Shown here: piece by piece, positions 1 through 7,173 of the stretch
Position numbering within the stretch: position 1 is the first letter of the stretch
Layout of the letters: each line of letters opens with the position of its first letter
NCBI GenBank assembly: GCA_036390755.1
Contig: DASWBH010000289.1
Span: 1 to 16,877 of the forward strand
Direction: 5' to 3'
Length of the DNA stretch: 16,877 nucleotides
DNA from: DASVHS01 sp036390755
GTDB lineage: Bacteria > Acidobacteriota > Thermoanaerobaculia > Gp7-AA8
Program-made: the position numbers and the translations under genes
The notes under the pieces: generated by a model
What the model was told of the DNA's origin: nothing
Databases searched by the model: none
The model's input: the letters and a program-made list of their open reading frames with translations, nothing else

Positions 1-234
1 GAACGCCTTCGCCTGATCGTGACAGTCGGAGCACGACATCGCGGCCTGCGGCTCCGCGGCTTTGGTCTGCTCCGCGGCCTTGGCCGGCTGCGGCTCCGTT
101 GCCGCGGGCGCCGCCTGCTGCACGGCCGGCTTCGCGGCCGGCTTGTCAGCGGGTTGTTGAGCGCCCAGACGTGCCGACACTCCCAGGAACATCAGGAGCG
201 CGATGCACGCGGTCGCATAAGGTTTCATTGACAT
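1..234 (-). CDS. secreted c-type cytochrome, N-terminal part only
   Basis: The gene starts at ATG 234 and runs off the left edge, leaving 78 codons. Residues 1-25 form a signal peptide (MSMKPYATACIALLMFLGVS, then ending near GAQ). Residues 26-66 are a low-complexity Ala/Pro/Lys/Glu linker, and a first haem-binding motif CSDCH lies at 68-72. The start is chosen because GAGGGG (240-245) sits five bases upstream; a second in-frame ATG at 228 is possible. The gene follows the OmcA/MtrC-type decaheme cytochrome on the same strand with a 59-base gap, so co-transcription is likely. The position next to an OmcA/MtrC homologue suggests an MtrA/DmsE-like multihaem partner, but only one haem motif is visible, so the family is an inference. 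It should act in the periplasm or cell envelope as an electron carrier. Confidence 0.8.
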   Translation of the reverse strand, partial: MSMKPYATACIALLMFLGVSARLGAQQPADKPAAKPAVQQAAPAATEPQPAKAAEQTKAAEPQAAMSCSDCHDQAKAF

Positions 235-256
235 GGCATCCCCTCTGGCCGTCGTT

Positions 257-276
257 GGGGGGCGTCGCCGCCCCCC
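257..276 (-). promoter_or_regulatory. intercistronic GNRA-loop hairpin
   Basis: Read on the minus strand this is an 8-bp perfect stem, GGGGGGCG/CGCCCCCC, closed over a GCGA tetraloop, which belongs to the very stable GNRA class. It lies between the decaheme cytochrome stop and the start of the next cytochrome, 12 bases upstream of that gene's Shine-Dalgarno sequence. No U-run follows, so it is not a typical intrinsic terminator. A role in mRNA stability or in setting unequal expression of the two cytochromes is inferred. Confidence 0.55.
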
Positions 277-293
277 AGTCGACTTGACCATGT

Positions 294-2417
294 TTACCGG
301 GCGTGGACCTTCTCGGCCGCCCAGTCTTTGCCGGTGCCGTGACACGTTGCACACGCTTCCTGCGATTGTGTTGCGCCGGGGAACGTCGTCGTGTTCAAGT
401 AGGCATGCGCCGCCGCGTCCTTGTTGTCATGGCAGCCAAGGCATGCGGCGGTACCCGGACCCTGCGGGCTGAAGAAGTCGCGCAGCGTCGTCACGGGCTG
501 GGCGCTGTTCGCCACCGGAAGCGTGTACGACGTTCCAGCGTGGCACTTGCCGCAGTTCTTGCGGTCGCCGGGGAAGCGAACTTCGTTGAATGACGTATTG
601 CCAACCTTGTAGGGCTGCGTCAGCTCTTCACCGGTGTGAATGCGGTGGATCAAGCGCTGGAACGAGACCGACTCGGCTGGCGTCTGACCGTCGCCGGTGT
701 TCGGGTTGTGGCAGATCACGCACTCTTCGGTGGTCTGACGCTGTCCGCCATGCAGGCCGAGCGACTCGTGGCAGGTCGAGCACTGCGCGAGCGTGACGAC
801 CGTGCGGCGCGGAGTGGCCGCTCCGCTGATGGCGACGTACTTAATCGGATTCATCGCGCACTCGCGGACCGCAACGTCGTCCTTGCCGTCGGTGCGCTTG
901 ATCGTCACGTTGCGGTAGACGTCCGCCGTGACGACCCACGTGCCGCTGGCATCCGCGGGCAGCGGCTTGGTCCAGGTGTAGCTCGTCAGGCCGGTAGAGG
1001 CATCGAATGTTGCGGTCTTCGCGCCGGCTTCGCGGAGGAACGTGGAGTAACTGCCGGTCGGTCCGCCGTACATCGGTGCGAACTGGTTGAGCTTCGTTCC
1101 GTCGACGGCGCTGCCGTCGGCGTTCTTCACGGCGATGTAGACGGTCGGCTTGTTGCCCGCGCTGAAGTTATCGACCTTCACGATCGCGGCGGTGAGTCCC
1201 TTGAGCTGCTTCGACTTCGTCGGAATCACGTGTGCGCCCTTGATCGACGCATCGAATTCCTTGCCGCTGTCCGGGACGTGGCACTGCGCGCACGCCGAGT
1301 CGTCCTTCTGCGCGCCGCCGGCGTGGTTCGCGCCGGTCGCGAAGTTGACGTCGTCGTGGCAGGAGCCGCACGCCGCGGCGCCCGGCCTGGTCAGCCACAC
1401 ATCGTTCTGCGCGGGTTTGGCAGCGGCGTTCGTGCCTACGTGGCAGCGATCGCAGTTGCGGATGTCCATCGGCAGGGCGACGGTCGACCAGTCGGAGACG
1501 GCCTGGCCGAATCCGATGACCTGGTACGGCGTGCCGGCCTTGACGCTCGGCAGGTTCTCACCGCTGTGGATCTTGTGCACCATCACCTTGAGGTCGACCG
1601 TGTTGCCGGTGTCGGGATCGGTCGACTGCGGCGTGTGGCACAGCGCGCAGAGCTTCGCGTCGCGGCGCGACCCGCCATGCATGGCCAGAGGATCGTGGCA
1701 GTTGTTGCAGCTCGCGGCGGTGTTGATCTTGTCCCACGTCTCGGTGACTTTCGCGCCGTCGGGACGGAAATCGAACTCGACGTTCGCGAAGTAGTTCTTG
1801 CCGATGATGTCGGTCAGATTGCGCGTCGCAAAGATGAAGAGCGTGTGCGTCTTCGACTGATCGAAGCCGGCCGGGAGGACGGTCTTGAACGCGTACTTGC
1901 TATGGCCGGCCTCGAGATCGGTCCATGTGCCGTTGGAGTCCGTCGTCGCCTGCGTGGCGCTGACGTTCGGGTGCGGGCTGTTCGCCGGCGAGGTCTGCAC
2001 GCGCGTCATGTACGAGGTGTACTGGCGCGTGTCAGGGTTGTACCAGCCGAGGCCGAGGCTGATCGAGACGGCGCCGGGCGTCAGCTTGCCGTTGCGGTCG
2101 ATGGGCTGGCCCATGTCGTCGGTGAGCGTCACGTCGGCCGTGACCTTGCGGTCGCTGCCGATGACGATCGAGTTCACCTTCACGTTCAGTCCGGGACGGA
2201 TGTACGCGATGCCGTCATCGTTGACGTAAAACTCGATCTGGTCGGCGGTGAAAACCGGCTTGGCCGGTGTCGCGGGAGCGCCAGGGTTCGCGGCGTGTCG
2301 TCTGCCGCTGCTTTGTGCCGCTACCGCGTTATTCGCGACTGACGCCGGCGGGGTCGTGGGGAAACTCACCGACCCGATCGAGGCCAGCACGAGAAGTCCG
2401 CGCAGGATGCTTTGCAT
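294..2417 (-). CDS. OmcA/MtrC family decaheme c-type cytochrome
   Basis: This 707-residue protein has exactly ten CxxCH haem motifs in two groups of five: 237-241, 257-261, 322-326, 350-354, 376-380, then 546-550, 566-570, 622-626, 659-663, 689-693. Beta-rich haem-free stretches precede each group (about 55-230 and 405-540), giving the domain I-II-III-IV plan of MtrC/OmcA outer-membrane cytochromes. Both haem groups open with a related CxxCH-x5-HGG motif. In the known family these proteins pass electrons to minerals or other extracellular acceptors. The N-terminus has a hydrophobic signal (residues 5-19) and a probable cleavage near AVAA/QS, but no lipobox cysteine, unlike Shewanella MtrC. 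The start ATG has a perfect TAAGGAGG seven bases upstream. A second cytochrome gene follows downstream; a small leader ORF precedes it. Length and haem count match the family well. Confidence 0.95.
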   Translation of the reverse strand: MQSILRGLLVLASIGSVSFPTTPPASVANNAVAAQSSGRRHAANPGAPATPAKPVFTADQIEFYVNDDGIAYIRPGLNVKVNSIVIGSDRKVTADVTLTDDMGQPIDRNGKLTPGAVSISLGLGWYNPDTRQYTSYMTRVQTSPANSPHPNVSATQATTDSNGTWTDLEAGHSKYAFKTVLPAGFDQSKTHTLFIFATRNLTDIIGKNYFANVEFDFRPDGAKVTETWDKINTAASCNNCHDPLAMHGGSRRDAKLCALCHTPQSTDPDTGNTVDLKVMVHKIHSGENLPSVKAGTPYQVIGFGQAVSDWSTVALPMDIRNCDRCHVGTNAAAKPAQNDVWLTRPGAAACGSCHDDVNFATGANHAGGAQKDDSACAQCHVPDSGKEFDASIKGAHVIPTKSKQLKGLTAAIVKVDNFSAGNKPTVYIAVKNADGSAVDGTKLNQFAPMYGGPTGSYSTFLREAGAKTATFDASTGLTSYTWTKPLPADASGTWVVTADVYRNVTIKRTDGKDDVAVRECAMNPIKYVAISGAATPRRTVVTLAQCSTCHESLGLHGGQRQTTEECVICHNPNTGDGQTPAESVSFQRLIHRIHTGEELTQPYKVGNTSFNEVRFPGDRKNCGKCHAGTSYTLPVANSAQPVTTLRDFFSPQGPGTAACLGCHDNKDAAAHAYLNTTTFPGATQSQEACATCHGTGKDWAAEKVHAR

Positions 2418-2429
2418 TTGAGATCCTCC

Positions 2430-2447
2430 TTAAGTCCTGCGCGGCAT
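2430..2447 (-). CDS. putative five-residue leader peptide (MPRRT)
   Basis: A short ORF, ATG-CCG-CGC-AGG-ACT-TAA, lies just upstream of the decaheme cytochrome gene. It has its own TAAGGAGG (2455-2462) exactly seven bases before the ATG, the same sequence and spacing as the cytochrome gene itself. Its stop codon TAA (2430-2432) forms the first bases of the cytochrome gene's Shine-Dalgarno sequence (2425-2432), so ribosomes ending the leader would stop on that site. An in-frame ATG at 2453 would give seven residues (MNMPRRT) but lies too close to the ribosome site. Translation is inferred from the signals only; the peptide is too short to have a coding signature. Confidence 0.45.
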   Translation of the reverse strand: MPRRT

Positions 2448-2479
2448 GTTCATCCCTCCTTATCCATAGACCGGTGACA

Positions 2480-2504
2480 GCCGACACCGTTGGTATGTGT
2501 CAGC
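2480..2504 (-). promoter_or_regulatory. dyad in the leader of the decaheme cytochrome gene
   Basis: On the minus strand GCTGACAC (2504-2497) and GTGTCGGC (2487-2480) can pair over a nine-base loop, with one G-U pair. The plus strand also shows a direct repeat, CAGCCGACA at 2478-2486 and CAGCCGAACA at 2501-2510, 23 bases apart. It lies 63 bases or more upstream of the cytochrome ATG and 18 bases before the leader ORF's ribosome site. It may be a regulator-binding site or a leader hairpin. No convincing -35/-10 pair was found in 2418-2523. Confidence 0.3.
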
Positions 2505-2520
2505 CGAACATGTTGAAGGT

Positions 2521-2557
2521 AATAGAGAAAGGCTGCGCGACGGGGAGCCGCGCAGCC
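2521..2557 (-). terminator. intrinsic terminator of the M48 protease gene
   Basis: On the minus strand a 9-bp stem, GGCTGCGCG/CGCGCAGCC (2557-2549 and 2539-2531; each arm is the reverse complement of the other), closes a nine-base loop and is followed directly by TTTCTCTATT. It starts 23 bases after the stop codon of the protease gene, so it separates that gene from the cytochrome operon. Confidence 0.75.
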
Positions 2558-2580
2558 TCAAATTGGAGGGGTGCGGAATT

Positions 2581-3357
2581 TTACGCGCCGAGGCGCCGGC
2601 GGGCTGATTGATAGGCAGGATCGTCGACGATTCCGGCCGTGCGGCCGTTGCCGATTCGAGCCTGGATATCGCGAATCCGGTCCGTGGTGCCCGGGTGGTC
2701 GGCGAAGAAGCGCGAGACTGAGCTGTTGCCGCCCTGGTCCATGGCCAGAAGCTTCTGGAACATGTCGAGCATGCCGTGCGGGTCGTACCCGGCGCGCGTC
2801 ATCAGATCGAGGCCCATGTCATCGGCCTGCTTTTCATCGGCGCGGCTGAATCGCGCCATGGCGCCACCGGCGGCAATGTTCGCGACGAGGACGGCGAGCG
2901 CATTCGGATTCTGTCCGAGAAGAATGCTGCCGATCGCGCCGATCTCCTGCTGCTGCTCGGCCTGTTTGATGACATGGCGGGCGACGACGTGGCTGATCTC
3001 GTGCGCCATGACGCCGGCGAGCATGTCGACTTTGTCGGCCTGCGCGATGAGACCGCGATTGACGTACACGTGACCGCCCGGAATGGCGAACGCGTTCACC
3101 GACGGATCATCGACGACATAGAAGTGGAACGGACGGTCCGCGAGCGGCGTGCTAGCGTGCAGGCGTTCGCCGACCTGAGTGATGTAAGGATCAGTGGTGA
3201 CGCGCATCTGCGACGCGACCTGCGCCGCCATCTGATCGCCGAGCTGCCACTCCTGATCGAGCGATACCGAGCTGCTGCCTCCGATTCCGCCGGAGCCGCA
3301 GCCCGCGAGCAAGAACGTCAAAAGTACAAAGGGTGCGTAGAAAACATTTCGCTTCAC
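2581..3357 (-). CDS. M48 family zinc metalloprotease, lipoprotein
   Basis: This is a secreted M48 protease of the BepA/LoiP-like type, with a role in envelope protein quality control inferred from the family. The start is taken as GTG at 3357 (258 residues): GGAGG lies ten bases upstream and the protein then begins with a lipoprotein signal, MKRNVFYAPF followed by lipobox LLAGC (Cys20). A Gly/Ser linker follows. The zinc motif HEISH is at 119-123, and the third ligand is Glu175 in ADEKQAD, the family's ExxAD element. HPGTTDR at 221-227 is the conserved C-terminal HP motif. The reading frame stays open upstream to 3555, but that stretch lacks a signal peptide and looks non-coding. The gene has its own terminator and is divergent from the serine hydrolase at 3578, across a 220-base region where no clear promoter could be assigned. 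Confidence 0.92.
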   Translation of the reverse strand: MKRNVFYAPFVLLTFLLAGCGSGGIGGSSSVSLDQEWQLGDQMAAQVASQMRVTTDPYITQVGERLHASTPLADRPFHFYVVDDPSVNAFAIPGGHVYVNRGLIAQADKVDMLAGVMAHEISHVVARHVIKQAEQQQEIGAIGSILLGQNPNALAVLVANIAAGGAMARFSRADEKQADDMGLDLMTRAGYDPHGMLDMFQKLLAMDQGGNSSVSRFFADHPGTTDRIRDIQARIGNGRTAGIVDDPAYQSARRRLGA

Positions 3358-3577
3358 GATGTTGAAACCTCCGCAGCAACACAAAGCACAAGCTGTGCAC
3401 GGTCGTACCCGCGCACGGCGCGCGGCTGAGGACGCTGACGGGGGCTGCGGCAAACTCATCAGTCCGAACGATCCGCGGGCGACGATCGACGCGCTCTCGT
3501 TTTTCGCAGTGACATCTCGCCACGAACCGTTACCGCGATGAAAGACTTCGTTCATATCGCCGATCTATTCTGAGGAT

Positions 3578-4690
3578 ATGAAACGAGCAATCCCCGCGAT
3601 CGTCGTCGCGTTCGCGTGTTCGCATGCAACCGCGGCGGAACTTCCGAAGCCGGTGATCGACGGCGTTGAGCACTTCGTCGCCGCGTTCATGAACACGAAT
3701 CACGTACCAGGACTCTCGATCGCGGTCGTCGCCGACGGACAGCTGAGTTGGTCAGGCGCTTACGGTCTCGCCGACGTCGAGAATGGCGTGCGCGCAACGC
3801 CCGACACCCTCTACCGCTCGGCGTCGATCGGAAAGACGATGACCGCGACGGCGGCAATGGAGCTCGTCGATGAAGGCAAGTTTGACCTCAATCGCGACAT
3901 CCGCGACTACTGTCCCGCCTTTCCGCAGAAGCAGTGGCGCATCACGCCATGGAATCTGCTGACGCACACGAGCGGCATCCGCCATTACGGTGGGCCGCAA
4001 GATCGCGAAGAGCAGTTCAGCACGACGCATTACGACTCCGTCGCTGCGTCCCTTGCGCCGTTCAAAGACGACCCGCTGCAATTCGAGCCTGGCACCAAAT
4101 GGCAGTACAGCACATACGGCTACGACGTCCTCGGCTGCGTGATCGAAGGTGCGTCGAAGGAGCCGTTCCTCGCCTACATGCGGGAGCACGTCTGGACGCC
4201 CGCAGGGATGACGTCGACGCGCGATGACGATCCGTCCGCGATCGTTCCCCATCGCGCCGCGAAGTACACGATGAGCGGCGGCAAACTGCAGAATGCGCCG
4301 GCGATCGATATGAGCAACCGCATGCCCGCTGGCGGCTATCTCACGACCGCCGTCGATCTCGCGAATTTGGCAGCGGCGCTCATGAACGGCCGGCTGGTGA
4401 AGCCGGCGACGCTCGCCGCGATGCTCGCGCCGGCGCGATTGAAAACGGGCGAGACCGCGAACTACGGCCTCGGCTGGGGCGTCGAGAACGAGGAGTGGCA
4501 CGGCGACCGGTGGGTGTTCCACGGCGGATCGAGTCCGGGCGCGAGCGGCTTCGTCGCGATGATGCCGAAGCACCGCTTCGCCGTCGTGTTCCTCACGAAC
4601 CTCGATGAGCTGTCCGGCCGCGCCGAGCTCGCCGAAGACGTCGCGCGCCTCGTCCTCGGATTCGGACCGCGCGTGCAGACCGCGCACTGA
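3578..4690 (+). CDS. secreted serine hydrolase (beta-lactamase/DD-peptidase fold)
   Basis: The 370-residue protein belongs to the class C beta-lactamase-like family (Pfam Beta-lactamase; peptidase S12 or esterase relatives). A signal peptide covers residues 1-20 (cleavage after ATAA). The catalytic SxxK motif is SIGK at 83-86. The second motif is YST at 177-179 within YSTYGY, where many members have YSN, and the third is HGG at 315-317 in place of KTG. HTSG at 130-133 is a typical family element. The HGG form is common in esterases and D-aminopeptidases of this fold, so penicillin hydrolysis should not be assumed; the substrate is unknown. The start has GAGGAT just before the ATG. The gene is monocistronic and meets the minus-strand esterase gene end to end with nine bases between stops. 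Confidence 0.9.
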   Translation: MKRAIPAIVVAFACSHATAAELPKPVIDGVEHFVAAFMNTNHVPGLSIAVVADGQLSWSGAYGLADVENGVRATPDTLYRSASIGKTMTATAAMELVDEGKFDLNRDIRDYCPAFPQKQWRITPWNLLTHTSGIRHYGGPQDREEQFSTTHYDSVAASLAPFKDDPLQFEPGTKWQYSTYGYDVLGCVIEGASKEPFLAYMREHVWTPAGMTSTRDDDPSAIVPHRAAKYTMSGGKLQNAPAIDMSNRMPAGGYLTTAVDLANLAAALMNGRLVKPATLAAMLAPARLKTGETANYGLGWGVENEEWHGDRWVFHGGSSPGASGFVAMMPKHRFAVVFLTNLDELSGRAELAEDVARLVLGFGPRVQTAH

Positions 4691-4699
4691 GCGGCACTC

Positions 4700-5584
4700 T
4701 CAACGGCGGTGGTCGCGAAAGAAGTTCCACATGACGCGCGTCGCATCGATGCTTTGGCTCGTCGGACCGACGAGGAACTCCGGGAGCGGCCCGCCGCCGG
4801 GCCAGGAGTGTCCGCCGCCGTGCAGCGTGTAGAACGCGACGGTCGCGTTGTTCGCGCAACCGGTGTACTCGCGCAGCGTCACGCCGGAGGCGACCGCTGA
4901 CTCGACCGGCCGTGGCGCGCAGCGGTTCCGGCGCGCCCACTTTTCCGCCCACACCGGAATGCTCGGAAACGGATGCGGCGAGAGCCACGATTCGCCGCCG
5001 TTGTACGGTATGGCCGCGTCGGCCGTTCCGTGAAAGACGATCACCGGCACCGGCCGCCGGTCCTTGCACCAGCTCCACGGCAGCGTTTGCGCCGCGGCCA
5101 CCATGCCGACGGCAGCGAGCCGATCGGACATGGTGCAGGAAAGCACGAACGACATTCCGCCGCCGTTGGAGAGTCCGTTCGCGTAAATGCGATGCCGGTC
5201 GATGTTGTACGACGACTCGAGTTTGTCGACGAGATCCGCAATGAACGGCGCGTCCCGCTCCGTCCAGATCCTCGGACCTCCGTTCTCTGCGCCCGCCGGA
5301 TAGACGACGATGAAACGTTCCTGGTCCGCGACACGGTTCCAGCCGCTCGTTTCCATCTGCTGCACCGGCCAACCACCCGCGCCATGCATGCTGATGACGA
5401 GCGGCGCCGGCTTCGACGCGTTGTAAGCCGGCGGAACGTGCAGGAGGTATTCGCGGACCTGACCCGACGAGACGATCGTTCCGTTCGTCCGGTTGTGGAC
5501 GACGAACGCGACCGCTTCGCTGACCGCAAGCACGGCCGGAAGCGCGATCACGCCCATAACGGCGGCGACGACTTTCTTGCTCAT
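4700..5584 (-). CDS. secreted PHB-depolymerase-like esterase (LpqC-type)
   Basis: This 294-residue alpha/beta hydrolase belongs to the extracellular polyhydroxybutyrate depolymerase/feruloyl esterase-like group. The N-terminus (MSKKVVAAVMGVIALPAVLA) is a signal peptide or membrane anchor. The nucleophile elbow is GLSNG with Ser139, Asp189 sits in HGTAD, and His259 in GGGHSWPGG, giving a full triad. SMHGAGGW at 65-72 forms the oxyanion region. Cysteines at 150, 173, 222 and 243 could form disulfides, fitting export. Its ATG overlaps the stop of the ABC permease gene by four bases (ATGA), so the three genes are translationally coupled. The true substrate (polyester, plant cell-wall ester or other) cannot be read from the sequence. 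The frame stays open far upstream to 7177, but there it lies out of frame inside the permease gene. Confidence 0.88.
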   Translation of the reverse strand: MSKKVVAAVMGVIALPAVLAVSEAVAFVVHNRTNGTIVSSGQVREYLLHVPPAYNASKPAPLVISMHGAGGWPVQQMETSGWNRVADQERFIVVYPAGAENGGPRIWTERDAPFIADLVDKLESSYNIDRHRIYANGLSNGGGMSFVLSCTMSDRLAAVGMVAAAQTLPWSWCKDRRPVPVIVFHGTADAAIPYNGGESWLSPHPFPSIPVWAEKWARRNRCAPRPVESAVASGVTLREYTGCANNATVAFYTLHGGGHSWPGGGPLPEFLVGPTSQSIDATRVMWNFFRDHRR

Positions 5585-7170
5585 CGGTGCCGGTTCGCCT
5601 CCAATGCCAGCGGCGCGGCGGCGATGCGCACGAGCGGCACGGCGAGGATCGCGACGAACGCGAGGAAGTAGTGGCGCACGATGACATTCGGAAAGACCCA
5701 CACGAGCAGTCCGTAGACGGCGAGCACGATCGCGTCCCAGGCGACTGCAAACTCGATCAGAGCACGGTCGCTGAGGATCCGTTTCGCGTGCAGCCGCACC
5801 GCGATCCACCCGGCCGTCGCAGTTTTCAACAAAACGAAAAACGCGAGGATCCACGGAAACGCCGACCACACCGCCGCGCGAACATGGTGATCGGATAACA
5901 CCCAGTGCGCGACCGGCGGCACGATCCCGAGCAAGGACAATGCGAATAAGACGCTCGCCTTCACCAGCCATTCGCGCCCGCTCATCGCGATGAAAAGACT
6001 CTGCACGAGCTGCTTCCACGTCGATGCGACGAGTGCCACGACGGCGAACCATAGAATCGCGATCGCGCGCGGCGTTCCCGCCGCTTCGACGACGCGGTGC
6101 ATCGCATCGAGCAACACAGCCGACGTGCCGGACCACATCAACGCGACCGGCGTCGCGATCAGAACGAGCAGCCACGCCGCGAGCGCGCTCGAGAGCGTCG
6201 CCTGCAGCTTCGCCGCGACGAGCGAAGCCGCAGTCATCGGGCGCCGCGTCGTGAACGACGTCACGCTGCCTCTTGTCGCCGCGACGAACATCGCCATGAA
6301 CGGCGGCGTGAGGAGCACCGCGACAATGATCTCCATCACGATCGCCGGCGTTTCGCGGAACACGAACAGCAGCGAGAGCTCGAACGGCAACACCATCGCC
6401 ACGAGCGCGGGCAACGAGCGGCCGTAGTGCCGCCACTCGAACCACACCTGCGCGCGCGCTGCGGACGAGAATGTGCGCGGCGCAGTCGTACTGTGTTCTG
6501 CGCGCCCGAACCCGACACGCCAGTCCGGCACATCCCCGCGTCGCGCGCGTGCAACAGCGTAGCGCGCGACGAAATACGCGATCGGCAAGTGCGGTGCGAG
6601 GATCAGCAGCATCACCGCTTCCGACGGTTTGTAATTCAGCGCGACCATCACGATCGCGTCGATTGTCGCGAGCCACAGCACTGTCACGATCACGCGAAGT
6701 CCGCGCAGCGGGTAGGGCATCCACGTCAGCGCCTGCGTCCACGCGAGAAGCGATGCCGCGAGAAGTGCCGGCCAAAGCACCGGCACCGCAACGTCCGACG
6801 GCCAGACGCCGAGGACGCGCGTCGCGAGCCACAGGACCATCATCGCCGCGCTGCCGAAAATCATCGGCCAGCCCGCAAGCGCGCTCGACGTCAGCGGCAA
6901 CGTGAACATCCGCGCCGGGTACAGCGACTGACGCGCGGCGACGTCGCCCGACAAACCGAAACTGAAGATGGCGAGGAAGTACATGAACGTCGCGGTCAGC
7001 GGGATCACGACGCCCAGCGCAAAAGTCTGCGGACCATCGAAATGGACGCCGCCCGGCAGGACGAGCGGCCTGACGACCGCGAGCACCACGAAATAGCAAG
7101 CGAGCGCAGTCAGTCCCCAGCGGTGCCGCTGCCGGAACTGCCCCGCGATAGCCAACGCAGGCGAGTGCAT
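5581..7170 (-). CDS. ABC-2 type exporter permease
   Basis: The 529-residue protein is strongly hydrophobic, with roughly twelve or more membrane segments in two halves split by a polar stretch at about 205-245 (DVPDWRVGFGRAEHSTTAPR). This fits a fused two-half ABC-2 permease. It begins three bases after the stop of the ATPase gene (TGA, CAG, ATG) and has no clear Shine-Dalgarno sequence of its own, so it probably relies on coupled translation. Its end overlaps the esterase start. It should pair with the ATPase at 7174-7905 to form an exporter in the inner membrane. The exported substrate is not known, and no recognisable substrate-specific motif was found. Confidence 0.85.
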   Translation of the reverse strand: MHSPALAIAGQFRQRHRWGLTALACYFVVLAVVRPLVLPGGVHFDGPQTFALGVVIPLTATFMYFLAIFSFGLSGDVAARQSLYPARMFTLPLTSSALAGWPMIFGSAAMMVLWLATRVLGVWPSDVAVPVLWPALLAASLLAWTQALTWMPYPLRGLRVIVTVLWLATIDAIVMVALNYKPSEAVMLLILAPHLPIAYFVARYAVARARRGDVPDWRVGFGRAEHSTTAPRTFSSAARAQVWFEWRHYGRSLPALVAMVLPFELSLLFVFRETPAIVMEIIVAVLLTPPFMAMFVAATRGSVTSFTTRRPMTAASLVAAKLQATLSSALAAWLLVLIATPVALMWSGTSAVLLDAMHRVVEAAGTPRAIAILWFAVVALVASTWKQLVQSLFIAMSGREWLVKASVLFALSLLGIVPPVAHWVLSDHHVRAAVWSAFPWILAFFVLLKTATAGWIAVRLHAKRILSDRALIEFAVAWDAIVLAVYGLLVWVFPNVIVRHYFLAFVAILAVPLVRIAAAPLALEANRHR

Positions 7171-7173
7171 CTG

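Noticed and set aside
257..276. GC-rich hairpin considered as an intrinsic terminator after the decaheme gene
   Set aside because: No U-run follows on either strand, and the next cytochrome gene starts shortly after it.
636..2342. Long plus-strand open frame (568 codons) opposite the decaheme cytochrome
   Set aside because: It is rich in Arg, Val and Asp, lacks any recognisable motif, and lies opposite a gene with ten haem motifs; it is a high-GC antisense shadow.
3358..3555. N-terminal extension of the M48 protease
   Set aside because: The 66 extra residues would bury the lipoprotein signal and contain an unlikely CALCCCGG run; GTG 3357 has a ribosome site and gives a normal lipoprotein.
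4689..4702. Terminator between the convergent serine hydrolase and esterase genes
   Set aside because: Only nine bases separate the stops and no stem-loop with a T-run was seen.
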